From: Boswellia sacra
Taxonomy: Eukaryota > Streptophyta > Magnoliopsida > Sapindales > Burseraceae
Direction of reading: 5' to 3'
DNA length: 64,000 nt
Assembly: GCA_013180625.2 (NCBI GenBank)
Contig: SNVD02010247.1
Span: 1-64,000 of the forward strand
Below, one piece after another: positions 23,935 through 35,479 of this stretch. Position 1 is the first letter of the stretch. Every line of letters starts with the position of its first letter. The notes under the pieces were generated by a model. The model ran no database searches and was not told the DNA's origin. It saw nothing but the letters and a program-made list of their open reading frames with translations. Position numbers and translations under genes: made by a program.

Positions 23935-24769
23935 TAGCTAGGGTTTCTAAACTTCAAAAATTTTTTCAGAACAGAAACAGAGAGATGCGAGACAGGTAAG
24001 CAACTGTGGAAGAGGGATTATGTGAACATGAAGAAGCCCACAAACTATTTGTTATATATACCAGGCCGATTTTTGAGGAAATTATTGATTTTCAATAAAA
24101 CTCAATTAATTGTTTTTCCTTTCCAAAAACTGTCTAATAACTCCCTTCACAATTCAAATTAAATTTGAATTAAATTCAAAAACGGAATATTCATAGAAAA
24201 AGGATTCCGGCCATTGATACTTCTCCCTCTTAATTGAATGGTACTGACTTGGCAAAAATTTGACACATGGACACACACGTTATTTAATTTTTGAAAATAA
24301 GCACATAGGATATAGTTATGAAAAATGTAACAGAACACAGTTATTCATATCATAACAGAAATATCTGAAAAATCATATTTCTCATTCTAAAGAACATAAT
24401 TTTTAGGTTTAAGAGATTCACACATTTAAGCTTTATTTTGAATATATTGAGTAAACAACTAGAGTATGCTTCTCACACACACAAAAGTTAGTCTCAATAT
24501 AAATTTGCTAAATAATACAGTAGCTTTCACATATGTATAGACGTAGCCCTTTTTCATTTGAGTGGGTGACCTCACCATATTTCCTAGATACAATGAAGTT
24601 ACGCTCAATGGATGGCTTGCACACATCATATACTGGTAGCCCTCTCTGTATTTTTATTATTAACCAGTATTTAATTATTCACATAGTTTGTATCTCAACT
24701 TAGAAACATGCTAATTTAGAAGAAAAATTATGATACTACAGATATGAATAACATAACAGAATACTGTGT

Positions 24770-26149
24770 TCAATCATATAACTGACAGATACCTAAGGTT
24801 TTTCTTAGATTTTCAAATCTTGTTATGTCCAATGCCTTAGTGAACAAGTGAGCCAATTGTTTATCTGTGGAGATGTGCTCAATGTGTATTACCTTAGATT
24901 CCACTAGTTCCCTTATAAAATGGTATCTAATATCAATGTATTTTGTTCTAGAATGCTGACAAGGATTTTTGAAAATATTTATGGCACTAGTATTATCACA
25001 AAACACAGTTATAGGCTTTTGTTCAATACCATCACTCAACATTTGTTTCATCCACAATAGTTGTGTGCAACAACTCCCTGCTGCTATGTATTCGGCTTCA
25101 GCAGTAAACAAAGAAATAGAATTCTGCTTTTTGCTGTGCCATGAAACCCAGTTAGTACCAAGATAAAAACAACCTCCTGAAGTGCTTTTTCTGTAATCCG
25201 TATTCCCTGCCCAATCTGCATCACTGAATCCTGATGATTGTCTTAGCTGCTGCAAGATGTGATTCTTTGGAATTTGCTTGAAACCTTGCACAAAGTCCTA
25301 CACTAAAGCTCAAATCTGGTCTGCTTGCTGTGAGGTAAAGCAGGCTGGCAATAATGGTTCAGTATAAGCTTGCATCAACTTCTTTCCCTGCATTATATTT
25401 TGAAAGTTTCAGATTAGTACTGATAGGAGTTTTCATTGGTTTTGCATTTTCAAGCCCAAATTTCTTTACTAGATTTTTGGCATATTTTGATTGAGATATA
25501 AATATCCCATCATTCATTTGCTTAACCTGCAGTCCAAGAAAGAAATTTAGTTCTCCTACCATGCTCATCTCAAATTCTTCCTGCATCAACTTAACAAACT
25601 CATTAATTTTGCTTTTGTTAGTTGATCTGAAAACAATGTCATCAATATATATTTGAGCAACAATAAAATAGTTTGATGCATATTTGATAAACAAGGTTTT
25701 ATCATTGTTGCCTCTTTTATACCCTCTGTTGATTAAAAAATTAGTCAACCTTTCATACCAAGCTCTAGGAGCTTGTTTCAATCCATACAAAGCTTTGTGC
25801 AATTTGTACACAAAATCTGGATGTTTAGGATCTTTAAATCCTTTAGGCTGTTCAACAAAAACTTCTTCATTGAGATAGCCATTTAAAAATGCAGTTTTAA
25901 CATCCATTTGGTACATCTTAAACTCAAGCAAACAAGCAATTGCAAGAAGTAATCTGATTGATTCAAGTCTAGCTACTGGTGCAAAGGTTTCATCAAAGTC
26001 TATGCCTTCAACTTGAGTGTAACCTTGTGCAACTAGCCTAGCTTTATTTCTAACTACTTGTCCACTTTCATCAGTTTTATTTTTGAAAATCTATTTAGTT
26101 CCAATGACATTTGTATTACTTGGCCTAGGAACTAATTCCCACACTTCAT
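24770..26149 (-). pseudogene. Reverse transcriptase and RNase H remnant of copia C1
   Basis: From 26149 the frame reads NEVWELVPRPSNTNVIGTK, then a stop replacing the expected Trp, followed by [11 protein letters not shown]. The reverse-transcriptase core follows ([27 protein letters not shown], active-site variant [25 protein letters not shown]) to 25359. After a break, RNase H resumes at 25291 (SDADWAGNTDYRKSTSGG, TAEAEYIAAGSCC, FCDNTSAINIFKNP, HIEHISTDKQLAHLFTKAL). Order and motifs are those of copia pol. The premature stop and the shortened RT/RNase H junction make it non-functional. Confidence 0.88.
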
Positions 26150-27427
26150 TGTTAGCCCTAAGGCTACATGATAATTTTGATGATAACAATACACATTGAT
26201 TAATTGAGATTTACTAACATGTTTATTTATGTGCAAGAGTAAGATCATTGAAATAATTTTAAAATCAAGAAGAGGCTTATTAAAATGAAGTGTTGAAGCT
26301 AAGGAGAAGACTACATGTTAAAGGCACCAAAGTTTAAGAACAAGGATTGACTCAAGGAATGTGACACATGAGCAATGTTCAATCAATTGGTCATATATAT
26401 CTCTACAAATATTCAAATGATGTGATTCTTGAGCCTTTGGAAAGCTTACTCAATTTATAACATTTCATATGTTTTAATGAAATTCAAATTTCAAGTGCAA
26501 GGTTGTCCAAATCATCATGCAAGTTGAAAGACAAATGGAAGCAGCTGACATGAGCACCGAATACTCCTTTGGACATATCTTGAGATTTTCAAATTTCAAA
26601 CGGAATATTGACAAAAATGGAAGACAAGACTACGTTTTTTATGGTGGGCAGAAAATTTGGAGTTGGTGTCTTCACTTGATTAAGTTCATCTCATTTGCCT
26701 ATAAAAGGAGCCATTCTCCCATGCATTCAAGTAGTGCAAGAGAAGCATTTTATCAAGCAAAAAGCAAGAGAAATATCAAGTCTAGAGAGCTTTTATATTA
26801 TTTATCTACTCTTTGAAGAGAGTTATACTTTTGTTGTAAAAATTATCTTTGTTCTTGTATTGTGGTGAGAGTGAGATATTATTGTAAAGGATAATAGTTA
26901 TCCTTGAGAGAACTCTTGTTGTGTGTTATCAAGAGTTGAAGGAAGTTGCCTTGGTGAGGTTGTTCATCAAGAAGAACTCTTGGTGTGGTGTTATCAAGGG
27001 TTGAAGGAAGTTGCCTTGGTGAGGTTGTTCATCAAGAAGAACTCTTGGTGTGGTGTTATCAAGGTTGAAGAAAAAGTCTTGGTGAGGTTGTTCATCAAGC
27101 AAGTTGTAAAGATTTCTACAACTTAGTGGAAAGCTTAGCTCGTGGAGCTAGGAGCCCGTGGACGTAGGCAAGGTTTGCCGAACCACGTAAATTGAGTTTG
27201 CACTCTCTCTATCCCTTTCCTCTTTACATTTACTTGCACTTGTGATTGTTCATCATTATTATTCTTTTGATTGCATCTTTGATAAATTCTAATTTCATCT
27301 TCTTCACCTTTATTTTCAAAGAAAGAGTGAACTAATTTTGATCTTTCAAGAAAAGTTTTCTAAATCCGTTTTGATAAATAAAAACCCAATTCACCCCCCC
27401 TCTTGGGTTGCCATACCTGGGTCAACA
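26150..27427 (+). repeat. 5' LTR of copia C2 (deleted form, about 1.28 kb)
   Basis: TGTTAGCCCTAAGG...GGGTCAACA. It lacks about 0.5 kb that is present in the 3' LTR and in the solo LTR. The deletion joins the first 'catatcttgag' motif to a later copy of a repeated section at about 26580. It holds two full copies of a 65-bp tandem repeat (26935-27063). Confidence 0.88.
26935..27126 (+). repeat. 65-bp tandem repeats in C2 5' LTR (2 copies plus partial)
   Basis: Units start with GTTGAAGGAAGTTGCCTTGG at 26935 and 27000, with a shorter diverged unit from 27064. The same repeat has three copies in the 3' LTR and four in the solo LTR at 39.26 kb. Confidence 0.9.
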
Positions 27428-27429
27428 AG

Positions 27430-27440
27430 TGTATCAGAGC
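27430..27440 (+). other. Primer-binding site of C2 (initiator tRNA-Met type, one base short)
   Basis: TGTATCAGAGC follows the LTR end by two bases. The usual copia site is TGGTATCAGAGC, so one G is missing. Confidence 0.75.
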
Positions 27441-27481
27441 AAGGTTGCTCAATTTTTTAAATCTTAATCGATTTTTGAGCT

Positions 27482-28768
27482 ATGGCAACTTTTAATTCAA
27501 CTTCATATGTTGAGGGACTTTCTATCTCTAGACCTCCATTTTTTAATGGAAGTGATTACTCTTATTGGAAAACTAGAATGAGTATTTTCTTGAAATCTTT
27601 TGATTATGATTTGTGGTCTATTGTTTTGGAAGGACCTTTTGTTCCTACCAAAATTGAAAATGGGGAATGCATACTTAAAGAACCTAAAGAGTTTAGTGAA
27701 GATGATAAAAAGAAATTGAGTTTGAATGCTAAAGCTATAAATGTGTTGTATTGTGCTCTAGATAGAAATGAGTTTAATAGAATATCTACTTGTTCTACGG
27801 CACAAGAAATATGGCACACACTTGAAGTAACTCATGAAGGAACTAGTCAAGTTAAAGAATCCAAAATTAGTATGCTAGTTCATAGTTATGAGCTTTTTAA
27901 GATGAAATCGGATGAATCAATTTCTGAAATGTTTACTAGATTTACGGATATTATTAATAGTTTGAAATTTCTTGGTAAATCTTATTCTAATGTTGAAATG
28001 GTGAGAAAGATTCTTAGGTGTCTACCAAAATCTTGGGAGCCAAAGGTGACGGCAATTCAAGAAGCAAAGGACCTCACCAAACTACCATTAGAAGAACTTA
28101 TGGGTTCTCTCATGACTCATGAAATCACCTTGAAGGAGAATGAAGAAGATTTCAAGAAAAAGAAAAATATCGCTTTCAAATCTTCAACAAAAGAAGATGA
28201 TGAGTCTGACGATGAAGGAGACGATGAAGATCTTGCATTCATCACAAGAAAGCTAAAAAGGATGATTAGAAGAAACCAAGGATTCAAGAAGAATTCTAGA
28301 AGGGAGTACAAAGGGCAAAGCTCAAAGCAAGATAAGAAAAATGATCAAGTCATTTGCTATGAGTGCAAGAAACCGGGACATGTAAAGATGGATTGTCCTT
28401 ACTTCAAGAGTCAAAACAAGAAATCCAAAGCAATGAAAGCCACAAATTGGGATGATAGTGAAGCTAGCTCCACCGAAGAAGAAGATTGCGAAGTGGCAAA
28501 CATGTGCTTCATGGCTTTAAGTGAAGATGAGGTAAGTATTCTAAACTATGATCCTAAACTTTCATATGATGAATTACTTGAAGCATTCCAAAATTTACAT
28601 GTGCAAGTTGATAAGCAAAATTCAAAAATCAATGCTTTCAAAAAGAAGTCAAAAATCATGTTATCTCAATTAGAAGAGGTGGTAGAAATAAATGAAGCTT
28701 TAGAAAATGAAAATGAAATTTTAAAGCAAAAAGATTTTGAAAGTTTGGAAGTCAAATACATTTATTAA
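27482..28768 (+). CDS. Gag of copia C2 (frameshifted at its 3' end)
   Basis: Copia gag packages element RNA. The open frame of 428 residues starts MATFNSTSYVEGLSISRPPF and has the FNGSDYSYWKTRM start typical of plant copia gag (DUF4219/UBN2 type). A CCHC zinc knuckle, CYECKKPGHVKMDC, lies near residue 298, preceded by an acidic (EDDESDDEGDDED) and basic stretch. A Lys/Glu-rich coiled-coil-like tail follows. The frame is lost near 28766. The reading continues in another frame from about 28830 (ENNDLRNIVDSF), so gag and pol are no longer fused. The start has a good context and follows the primer site by about 40 bases. Confidence 0.9.
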   Translation: MATFNSTSYVEGLSISRPPFFNGSDYSYWKTRMSIFLKSFDYDLWSIVLEGPFVPTKIENGECILKEPKEFSEDDKKKLSLNAKAINVLYCALDRNEFNRISTCSTAQEIWHTLEVTHEGTSQVKESKISMLVHSYELFKMKSDESISEMFTRFTDIINSLKFLGKSYSNVEMVRKILRCLPKSWEPKVTAIQEAKDLTKLPLEELMGSLMTHEITLKENEEDFKKKKNIAFKSSTKEDDESDDEGDDEDLAFITRKLKRMIRRNQGFKKNSRREYKGQSSKQDKKNDQVICYECKKPGHVKMDCPYFKSQNKKSKAMKATNWDDSEASSTEEEDCEVANMCFMALSEDEVSILNYDPKLSYDELLEAFQNLHVQVDKQNSKINAFKKKSKIMLSQLEEVVEINEALENENEILKQKDFESLEVKYIY

Positions 28769-28769
28769 A

Positions 28770-31474
28770 AACTGAAAATGACATTTTAAAACAAAAGGAT
28801 TTTGATAAATTGGAGAAAAAAATGCTATTTTGAAAAAGGAAAATAATGACTTAAGAAATATTGTTGATAGTTTTACAAAAAGCACAAAAAATTTGAATTC
28901 TATGTTACAAAACCAAAGGTGTGTTTCTGATAAAAGAGGTTTAGGATATAAAACTCATAAAAATCAAAAGTATTTTAAAAATTATTTTGCCCATGCATCT
29001 TCTAGGAATAATCCTAATCATTCATGTACTTATTGTGGAAGAAAAGGACACAAAGTGCATTCTTGCTATATTAAGAGAAATCCTAATTTGAAACAAATAT
29101 GGGTTCCAAAAAGTACCATAACTAACCCCCAAGGACCCAAGAACTTTTGGGTACCAAAAAGTTACTCCTTGAATGTTGATTGTAGAGACAAAGGAGTGGC
29201 AAACACAAGTGGTACTTAGATAGTGGATGCTCAAGGCATATGACCGGAGATGCCTCCAAGTTCTCAAGATTAATCATGAATAAAGGAGGATATGTGACAT
29301 TCGGTGATAATGCCAAAGGAAGGGTAATGGGACATGTGATATTGGTAACCCTTCTTCACCTATTATTAAAGATGTTTTGCTTGTTCATGGTTTAAAACAT
29401 GATTTGATTAGCATTAGTCAATTGTGTGATAAGGGATATTTTGTTACTTTTGAGCCTAATAGATGTGTGATTAAGGATGTTAGTAACAATAAGACATTAT
29501 TTGTTGGTAATAGATGTGGTAATATTTATACAATTGATATTGATGTTAATGATCATGTAGAAAATTGTTTCATTGTTAATGATGATGCTTGGTTATGGCA
29601 TAGAAGGTTAGGTCATGCTAGCATGGACACAATTTCAAAAATTTCTAAAAATGATTTAGTTGATGGTCTTCCAAAAATAAAATTTGAAAAGGATAAGATT
29701 TGTGATGCTTGTCAATTTGGAAAACAAGTGAGAACTTCTTTTAAACAAAAGAAATTTATTTCAACAAATAAACCTCTACAATTACTTCATTTGGATTTAT
29801 TTGGACCATCAAGAACTCAAAGTCTTGGTGGAAAGTATTATGTTTTTGTTATTGTGGATGATTATTCAAGATTCACTTGGGTGTTATTCTTGAAAACTAA
29901 AAATGAGGCCATACAAGCTTTTTCAAAATTTACAAAAAGAGTCCAAAATCAAAAAGGGCATTCTATTGTATCCATTAGAAGTGATCATGGTGGTGAAGTA
30001 GACAATGTCGCGTTTGAAAATCTTTGTGGTGAAAATGGTTTTGAACATCATTTTTCCGCACCTAGAACTCCACAACAAAATGGTGTTGTTGAGAGGAAAA
30101 ATAGGACTATTCAAGAAATGGCTAGGACCATGTTACTTGAAAATAATTTGCCAAAATATTTTTGGGCCGAAGCCGTTAATACCACATGCTTTATAATCAA
30201 TAGAGTCCATATTAGAGCTTTAATAAAGAAAACTCTTTATAAACTTTAGAAAGGAAGAAAACCCAACATTGGATTTTTTAAAGTTTTTGGATGTAAATGT
30301 TTTATTTTAAACACCAAGGATAACCTTGGAAAATTTGATGCACAAGCCGATGTTGGAATTTTTGTTGGCTACTCTAACCATAGTAAAGCATATAGAGTTT
30401 TTAACAAAAAGACTCTTACTATTGAAGAATCTATGCATATTGAATTTGATGAAACTAATGTGATTTCTTCAAAGAATTTAGATGATGATATTGTTGAAGT
30501 AGAAAGGCAAATCAAAGAATCAAGCTTGATGAAAAGAGTCAAGATGATTTACAACTTCAACAAGAAAAGCTTGAGAAAGTAAATGATTCTTCCCAAGAAT
30601 TACCAAAGGAATTGAGAATTTTCCAAGTGTATGCAACAAGAATTTGAAATGAGCTTAATGGGAGAATTAAATTTCTTCCTTGGACTTCAAATCAAGCAAT
30701 CAATGGATGGGATCTTCATAAATCAAGCTAAATACACAAGAGATCTTCTCAAGAATTTTGGCATGGATAATTCAAGGACATATAACACACCTATGGGTAC
30801 ATTAACCAAGCTTGACAAAGATGAGAAAGAAAAGATGTTGAGGTAACAAAATATCGAGGTATGATTGGCTCTCTTTTGTATTTAACTGCTAGTAGACCCG
30901 ATATTATGTTTAGTGTGTGTATGTGTGCTAGATTTCAATCTTGTCCAAAGGAATCTCACCTTAAGGCTGTAAAGAGGATATTTAGATATCTTCTTGGACC
31001 ATAAATCTAGGTCTTTGGTATCCTAAGTGTGATAATTTTGATCTAATTAGTTATTCCGATGCGGACTTTGCTGGAAGTCTTCTTGATAGAAAGAGCACTA
31101 GTGGCTCTTGCCATTTTCTAGGACATGCATTAGTATCATGGTTTAGTAGAAAACAAAATTCTGTTGCATTATCAACCGCGGAAGCCGAGTATATTGCAGT
31201 AGGAAGTTGTTGTGCACAATCTCTTTGGATGAAACAAATTTTAAAAGATTATGGTGTGGTATTTGATCATATTCCCATCAAATGTGACAATACAAGTGCC
31301 ATCAACATTTCAAAAAATCCAATACAACACTCTAGGACTAAGCATATAGAGATTAGACATCTTTTATTAGAGATCATGTGCAAAAAGGTAATATTTCTTT
31401 TAGAATTTGTTCCCACCGATAAACAATTAGCCGATATATTTACTAAACCCCTTAGTCAAGATAGATTTGCATAA
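28770..31474 (+). pseudogene. Pol of copia C2: protease, integrase, RNase H; RT core deleted
   Basis: A second zinc knuckle (CTYCGRKGHKVHSC) lies near 29030. The aspartic protease follows at 29213-29335 (WYLDSGCSRHMTGD). Integrase is open from 29377 to 30249: pre-integrase WLWHRRLGHAS and CDACQFGK, then DDE residues in LHLDLFGP, IRSDHGGE and QNGVVERKNR. After a stop at 30247 the frame continues (FKVFGCKCFI). At about 30620 the sequence jumps from the pre-RT linker (QELPKELRIF) directly to the RT tail ([14 protein letters not shown]), losing the catalytic YVDD region. RNase H is present but broken (TASRPDIMFS, SDADFAGSLL, STAEAEYIAVGSCC, TDKQLADIFTKPL). The element cannot copy itself. Confidence 0.9.
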
Positions 31475-31544
31475 TTAGAAGAGAATTAGGCATGTTGGAT
31501 ATATCTTAATTTTTCTTTGATAATTTTTGAATGGTAGCATATGT

Positions 31545-31751
31545 TAAGGGGGAGGATATATTTAGGGGGAGTAGTTAATTTGATTACATTTTTTTGATGA
31601 TAACAAAAGGGGGAGAATGGATGGTTGGATATTGCTTATATTCATAACAATTGCTCTTTTTTGCTTATTTTGATTTTATTTTCATTCTTGATTTTAGATT
31701 ATATTTTTGAAAGCAATCAATGGTTTGTCATCATCAAAAAGGGGGAGATTG
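31545..31751 (+). other. Multiple polypurine tracts of C2
   Basis: AAGGGGGAGGATAT, AGGGGGAGTAG and AAAAGGGGGAGAATGG lie between 31549 and 31620. The LTR-proximal AAAAAGGGGGAGATTG is at 31736-31751, directly before the 3' LTR. Confidence 0.8.
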
Positions 31752-33562
31752 TTAGCCCTAAGGCTACATGATAATTTTGATGATAACAATACACATTGAT
31801 TAATTGAGATTTACTAACATGTTTATTTATGTGCAAGAGTAAGATCATTGAAATAATTTTAAAATCAAGAAGAGGCTTATTAAAATGAAGTGTTGAAGCT
31901 AAGGAGAAGACTACATGTTAAAGGCACCAAAGTTTAAGAACAAGGTTTGATTCAAGGAATGTGACACATGAGCAATGTTTAATCAATTGGTCATATATTT
32001 CTCTACAAATGTCCAAATGATGTGATTCTTGAGCCTTTGGAAAGCTTACTCAATTTATAACATTTCATATGTTTTAAAGAAATTCAAATTTCAAGTGCAA
32101 GATTGTCCAAATCATCATGCAAGTTGAAAGACAAATGGAAGTAGCTGACATGAGCACCGAATACTCTTTGGACATATCTGAGCTAGAAAAATCAAAATGA
32201 CTTGATTCTTATGGCATTGGAAAGATGACTTAATGGGGACATTTCATATGTTTTGAAGAAATTCAAATTTCAAATGGAAGACCGACATAATTGACATGCA
32301 ATTCGGTGGACTGACACAGAGAAGAAAAATCAACTCACATGAGCACTGAATGGTGTTTTGGCCATATCTTAAGATAGAGATATCCAAATTCTTTGATTCT
32401 TAATGTTTTGGAAAGCTTATTCAAATATGAGATCTTTTATGTTTTGAAGAAATTCAAATTTCAAATGGAAGGCTGACAGAATTATCATTCAAGTCAGTGG
32501 ACAGACACATGGAAGAAAAATCAAGTCACTTGAGCACCGAATGGTGTTTTGGCCATATCTTGAGCTACAGATATCCAAATGACTTGGTTCTTGATGCGTT
32601 GGAAAGCTTATTCAAATGTTCAGATCTTTTATGTTTTACAGATTTTCAAATTTCAAACGGAACATTGACAAAAATGGCAGACAAAATTACGGTTTTTATG
32701 GTGGGCAGAAAATTTGGAGATGGTGTCTTCACTTGATTAAGTTCATCTCATTTGCCTATAAAAGGAGCCATTCTCCCATGCATTCAACAAGTGCAAGAGA
32801 AGCATTTTATCAAGCAAAAAACAAGAGAAATATCAAGTCTAGAGAGCTTTTATATTATTTATCTACTCTTTGAAGAGAGTTATACTTTTGTTGTAAAAAT
32901 TATCTTTGTTCTTGTATTGTGGTGAGAGTGAGATATTATTGTAAAGGATAATAGTTATCCTTGAGAGAACTCTTGTTGTGTGTTATCAAGAGTTGAGGAA
33001 AGTTGCCTTGGTGAGGTTGTTCATCAAGAAGAACTCTTGGTGTGGTGTTATCAAGGGTTGAAGGAAGTTGCCTTGGTGAGGTTGTTCATCAAGAAGAACT
33101 CTTGGTGTGGTGTTATCAAGGGTTGAAGGAAGTTGCCTTGGTGAGGTTGTTCATCAAGAAGAACTCTTGGTGTGGTGTTATCAAGAGTTGGAAGAAAAAG
33201 TCTTGGTGAGGTTGTTCATCAAGCAAGTTGTAAAGATTTCTACAACTTAGTGGAAAGCTTAGCTCGTGGAGCTAGGAGCCCGTGGACGTAGGCAAGGTTT
33301 GCCGAACCACGTAAATTGAGTTTGCACTCTCTCTATCCCTATACTCTTTACATTTACTTGCACTTGAGATTATTTATTATTGCTATTCTCTTGATTGCAT
33401 CTTAGATAACTTCTCTTTTCATCTTCTTCACTTCTATTCTCAAAAGAAAAAGTGAAATAATTTTTATCTTTCAAGAAAAGTTTTATAAATTCGTTTTGAT
33501 AAATAAAACCCAATTCACCCCCCCCCCCCTCCCCCTCTTGGGTTGTCATACCTGGGTCAACA
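31750..33562 (+). repeat. 3' LTR of copia C2 (full form, about 1.81 kb)
   Basis: TGTTAGCCCTAAGG...GGGTCAACA. The middle (32170-32660) has successive diverged copies of a ~190-bp block containing 'GAGCACCGAATGGTGTTTTGGCCATATCTTGAG', 'TTGGAAAGCTTATTCAAAT' and 'AAATTCAAATTTCAAA'. These are absent from the 5' LTR. Three copies of the 65-bp repeat lie at 32992-33186, followed by a C-rich stretch (33519-33536). Confidence 0.9.
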
Positions 33563-33599
33563 CATCTAAGGTGCCCCATTTGATTTGAGTACTTCTGTG

Positions 33600-34910
33600 A
33601 TCCGTCCCCTTTGTTCCCAAATGTTCCCAAATGTCCCCAAATACCTTGGACCCGATAGGGACCTCTCGATTTGGACACTCATTAGTCTGATTCCCTTTTA
33701 TTTCTAAATGCTCAGGGTACGTCTGTGTTTCCTGTTGATTTAGGCATTCAATAATCCTACTTTCCTTTATTCCTATATGCTTGGGGTTTGTCTGGGTTTC
33801 CCCTGATTAGGCACTAAGCATTCTGATCTCTTTCTGCTTCCAACAGCTTTGGACCTGGCTAAGGTATCCCTTGAATCGAGCACTTAATATTCTAATTCCT
33901 TTCATTTCCAAATGCTTTGGGACCAAACCACGGTCTCCATTAATTAGTACATTCAGTATTCTGATACTCTTGTTCTTAAATGCTTTGGCCATAACTAAGT
34001 TCACCTTTGACTTGGGCACTCAATACCCCCAAATGTCATTGACCCAATAGGGACCCGTTGAATTAGGCACTTAGACGCCAAATGCCTTGGTTTCGATAAG
34101 AACCCATCTGATTTGGGCACTCAGAACCCACTCAAAACCCCAAGTGCCTTGGCTTTGATAGGAACCATCTGATTGGGAGACTCAGAACCTACTTAGACTA
34201 TCAAATTCTTTGGTTCTGATAGGAACCCTTTGATTTGGGCACTCAAAATCTCAAATGCTTTAGTCCCGATAGGAACCCTTGATTTGGGCACTCAGAACAT
34301 ATTTAGAACCCCAAATGCTTTGGTTCCGATGGGAACCCTTTGATTTGGGTACTCAAAACCCCAAATACTTTAGTCCCGATAAGAACCCCTTGATTTGGAT
34401 ACTCAAAACCTACTTAGAACCCTAAATGTTTTGGTTTCAATAGAAAATCCTTGATTTGGGCACTCAAAACCCGAAATGCTTTAGTCTCGATAGGAAACCC
34501 TTGATTTGCGTACTCAGAATATATTCAGAACCTCAAATGCTTTGGTTCCGATAAGATCCCCCTGATTTAGGTACTTAGAAACCCAAATGTTTTTGTCCTA
34601 ATAGAAACCCCTTGATTTGGGTACTCAAAACATATTCAGAATCCCAAATGCTTTGGTTTCGATAGAAACCCCTTGATTTGGGCACTCAAAACTCCAAATG
34701 CTTTGGTTCTAATAGGAACCCTTTGATTTGGGCACTCATAACATATTTAGAACCCCAAAAGCTTTGGTTCTGATAGGCCTTGATTTGGGCACTCAAAAAC
34801 TACTCAAAAACCCCAAATGCCTCGGTCCCAATAGAAACCCCTTGATTTGGGTACTCTAAACCCCAAATGTTTTGGTCCCGATAGAAACCCCTTGATTTGG
34901 GCATACAATC
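33600..34910. repeat. Tandem repeat array (~50-65-bp units, ~112-bp higher order)
   Basis: Variants of 'CCTTGATTTGGGCACTCA', 'AACCCCAAATGCTTTGG' and 'TCCGATAGGAACC' alternate at intervals of about 50 and 63 bases, diverging leftwards. The array lies downstream of the gag remnant of G3, where Tat-type elements often carry non-coding tandem repeats. Confidence 0.85.
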
Positions 34911-35479
34911 AACAGTAAAGAAATTAACCAGCAACCATTCTCACATAATTTTTGCACAAAAGACTCTATTTCATTTCCCTTGGGACAATCTAAACCATTT
35001 TTGTCTATAGTGATGATCATAAAAAAAGTTTCTACACGCAATTCTCGTATTACTATCATATAAAAAGCTTCATATATGAGTCCCTAAGGCACAGTACATG
35101 TAACCTCATATAAAGCATATTATTTTCTAAGTTGAAGAGTGTCCCAAGGTTCATAAATTTGTTTACAGTCGAATGTAACGAAGAGGTGAAACCCCTCGCC
35201 TAAGTCCCTCTTGCTCTATCATAGTCCTTCCCAATCTAAACTTGCTTTTGTCATCACTATCTGACCAGATTAGGCCTCTATCACATAGCTTGATTTCCCA
35301 CATATGGTACAAATATATTTTTTGCCATTAATTTTTACTATGTACCTTACTTTAGGCCCCTCTATTCTTGGTTCTGCCACTGTCACAGGTTGTCGTAAGG
35401 TTTGTCCTTACTCATGCCTAACTTCCCTTGGGTCTTCTACCATATAACCGATCAACATCCCTTTTTTTTTTTATCATAA

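Larger units (their letters stand above)
20649..26149 (-). mobile_element. Ty1/copia retrotransposon C1 (Sirevirus-like), 5' part missing
   Basis: On the minus strand: reverse transcriptase (from 26149), RNase H, an extra ORF region (23934-22108), multiple polypurine tracts, and a 3' LTR (21542-20649). Gag, protease, integrase and the 5' LTR are missing because the sequence changes abruptly at 26150 to the LTR of copia C2. The extra 3' ORF and repeated purine tracts are features known from Sireviruses. Stops and frameshifts mark it as dead. Confidence 0.8.
26150..33562 (+). mobile_element. Ty1/copia retrotransposon C2, both LTRs, internally deleted
   Basis: Order: 5' LTR (26150-27427), tRNA-Met primer site, gag, protease, integrase, a deletion removing the reverse-transcriptase core, RNase H, multiple polypurine tracts, 3' LTR (31750-33562). 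The bases flanking the two LTRs differ (TTCAT before, CATCT after), so there is no visible target duplication. The left flank is copia C1 and the right flank a gypsy remnant. Lineage looks Sirevirus-like from the repeated purine tracts and gag. Confidence 0.9.

Noticed and set aside
26517..26816. Open frame recurring in the LTR copies at 26.5, 32.6 and 40.1 kb
   Set aside because: It overlaps the LTR and varies in length between copies with frameshifts, so it is most likely chance conservation by shared ancestry.
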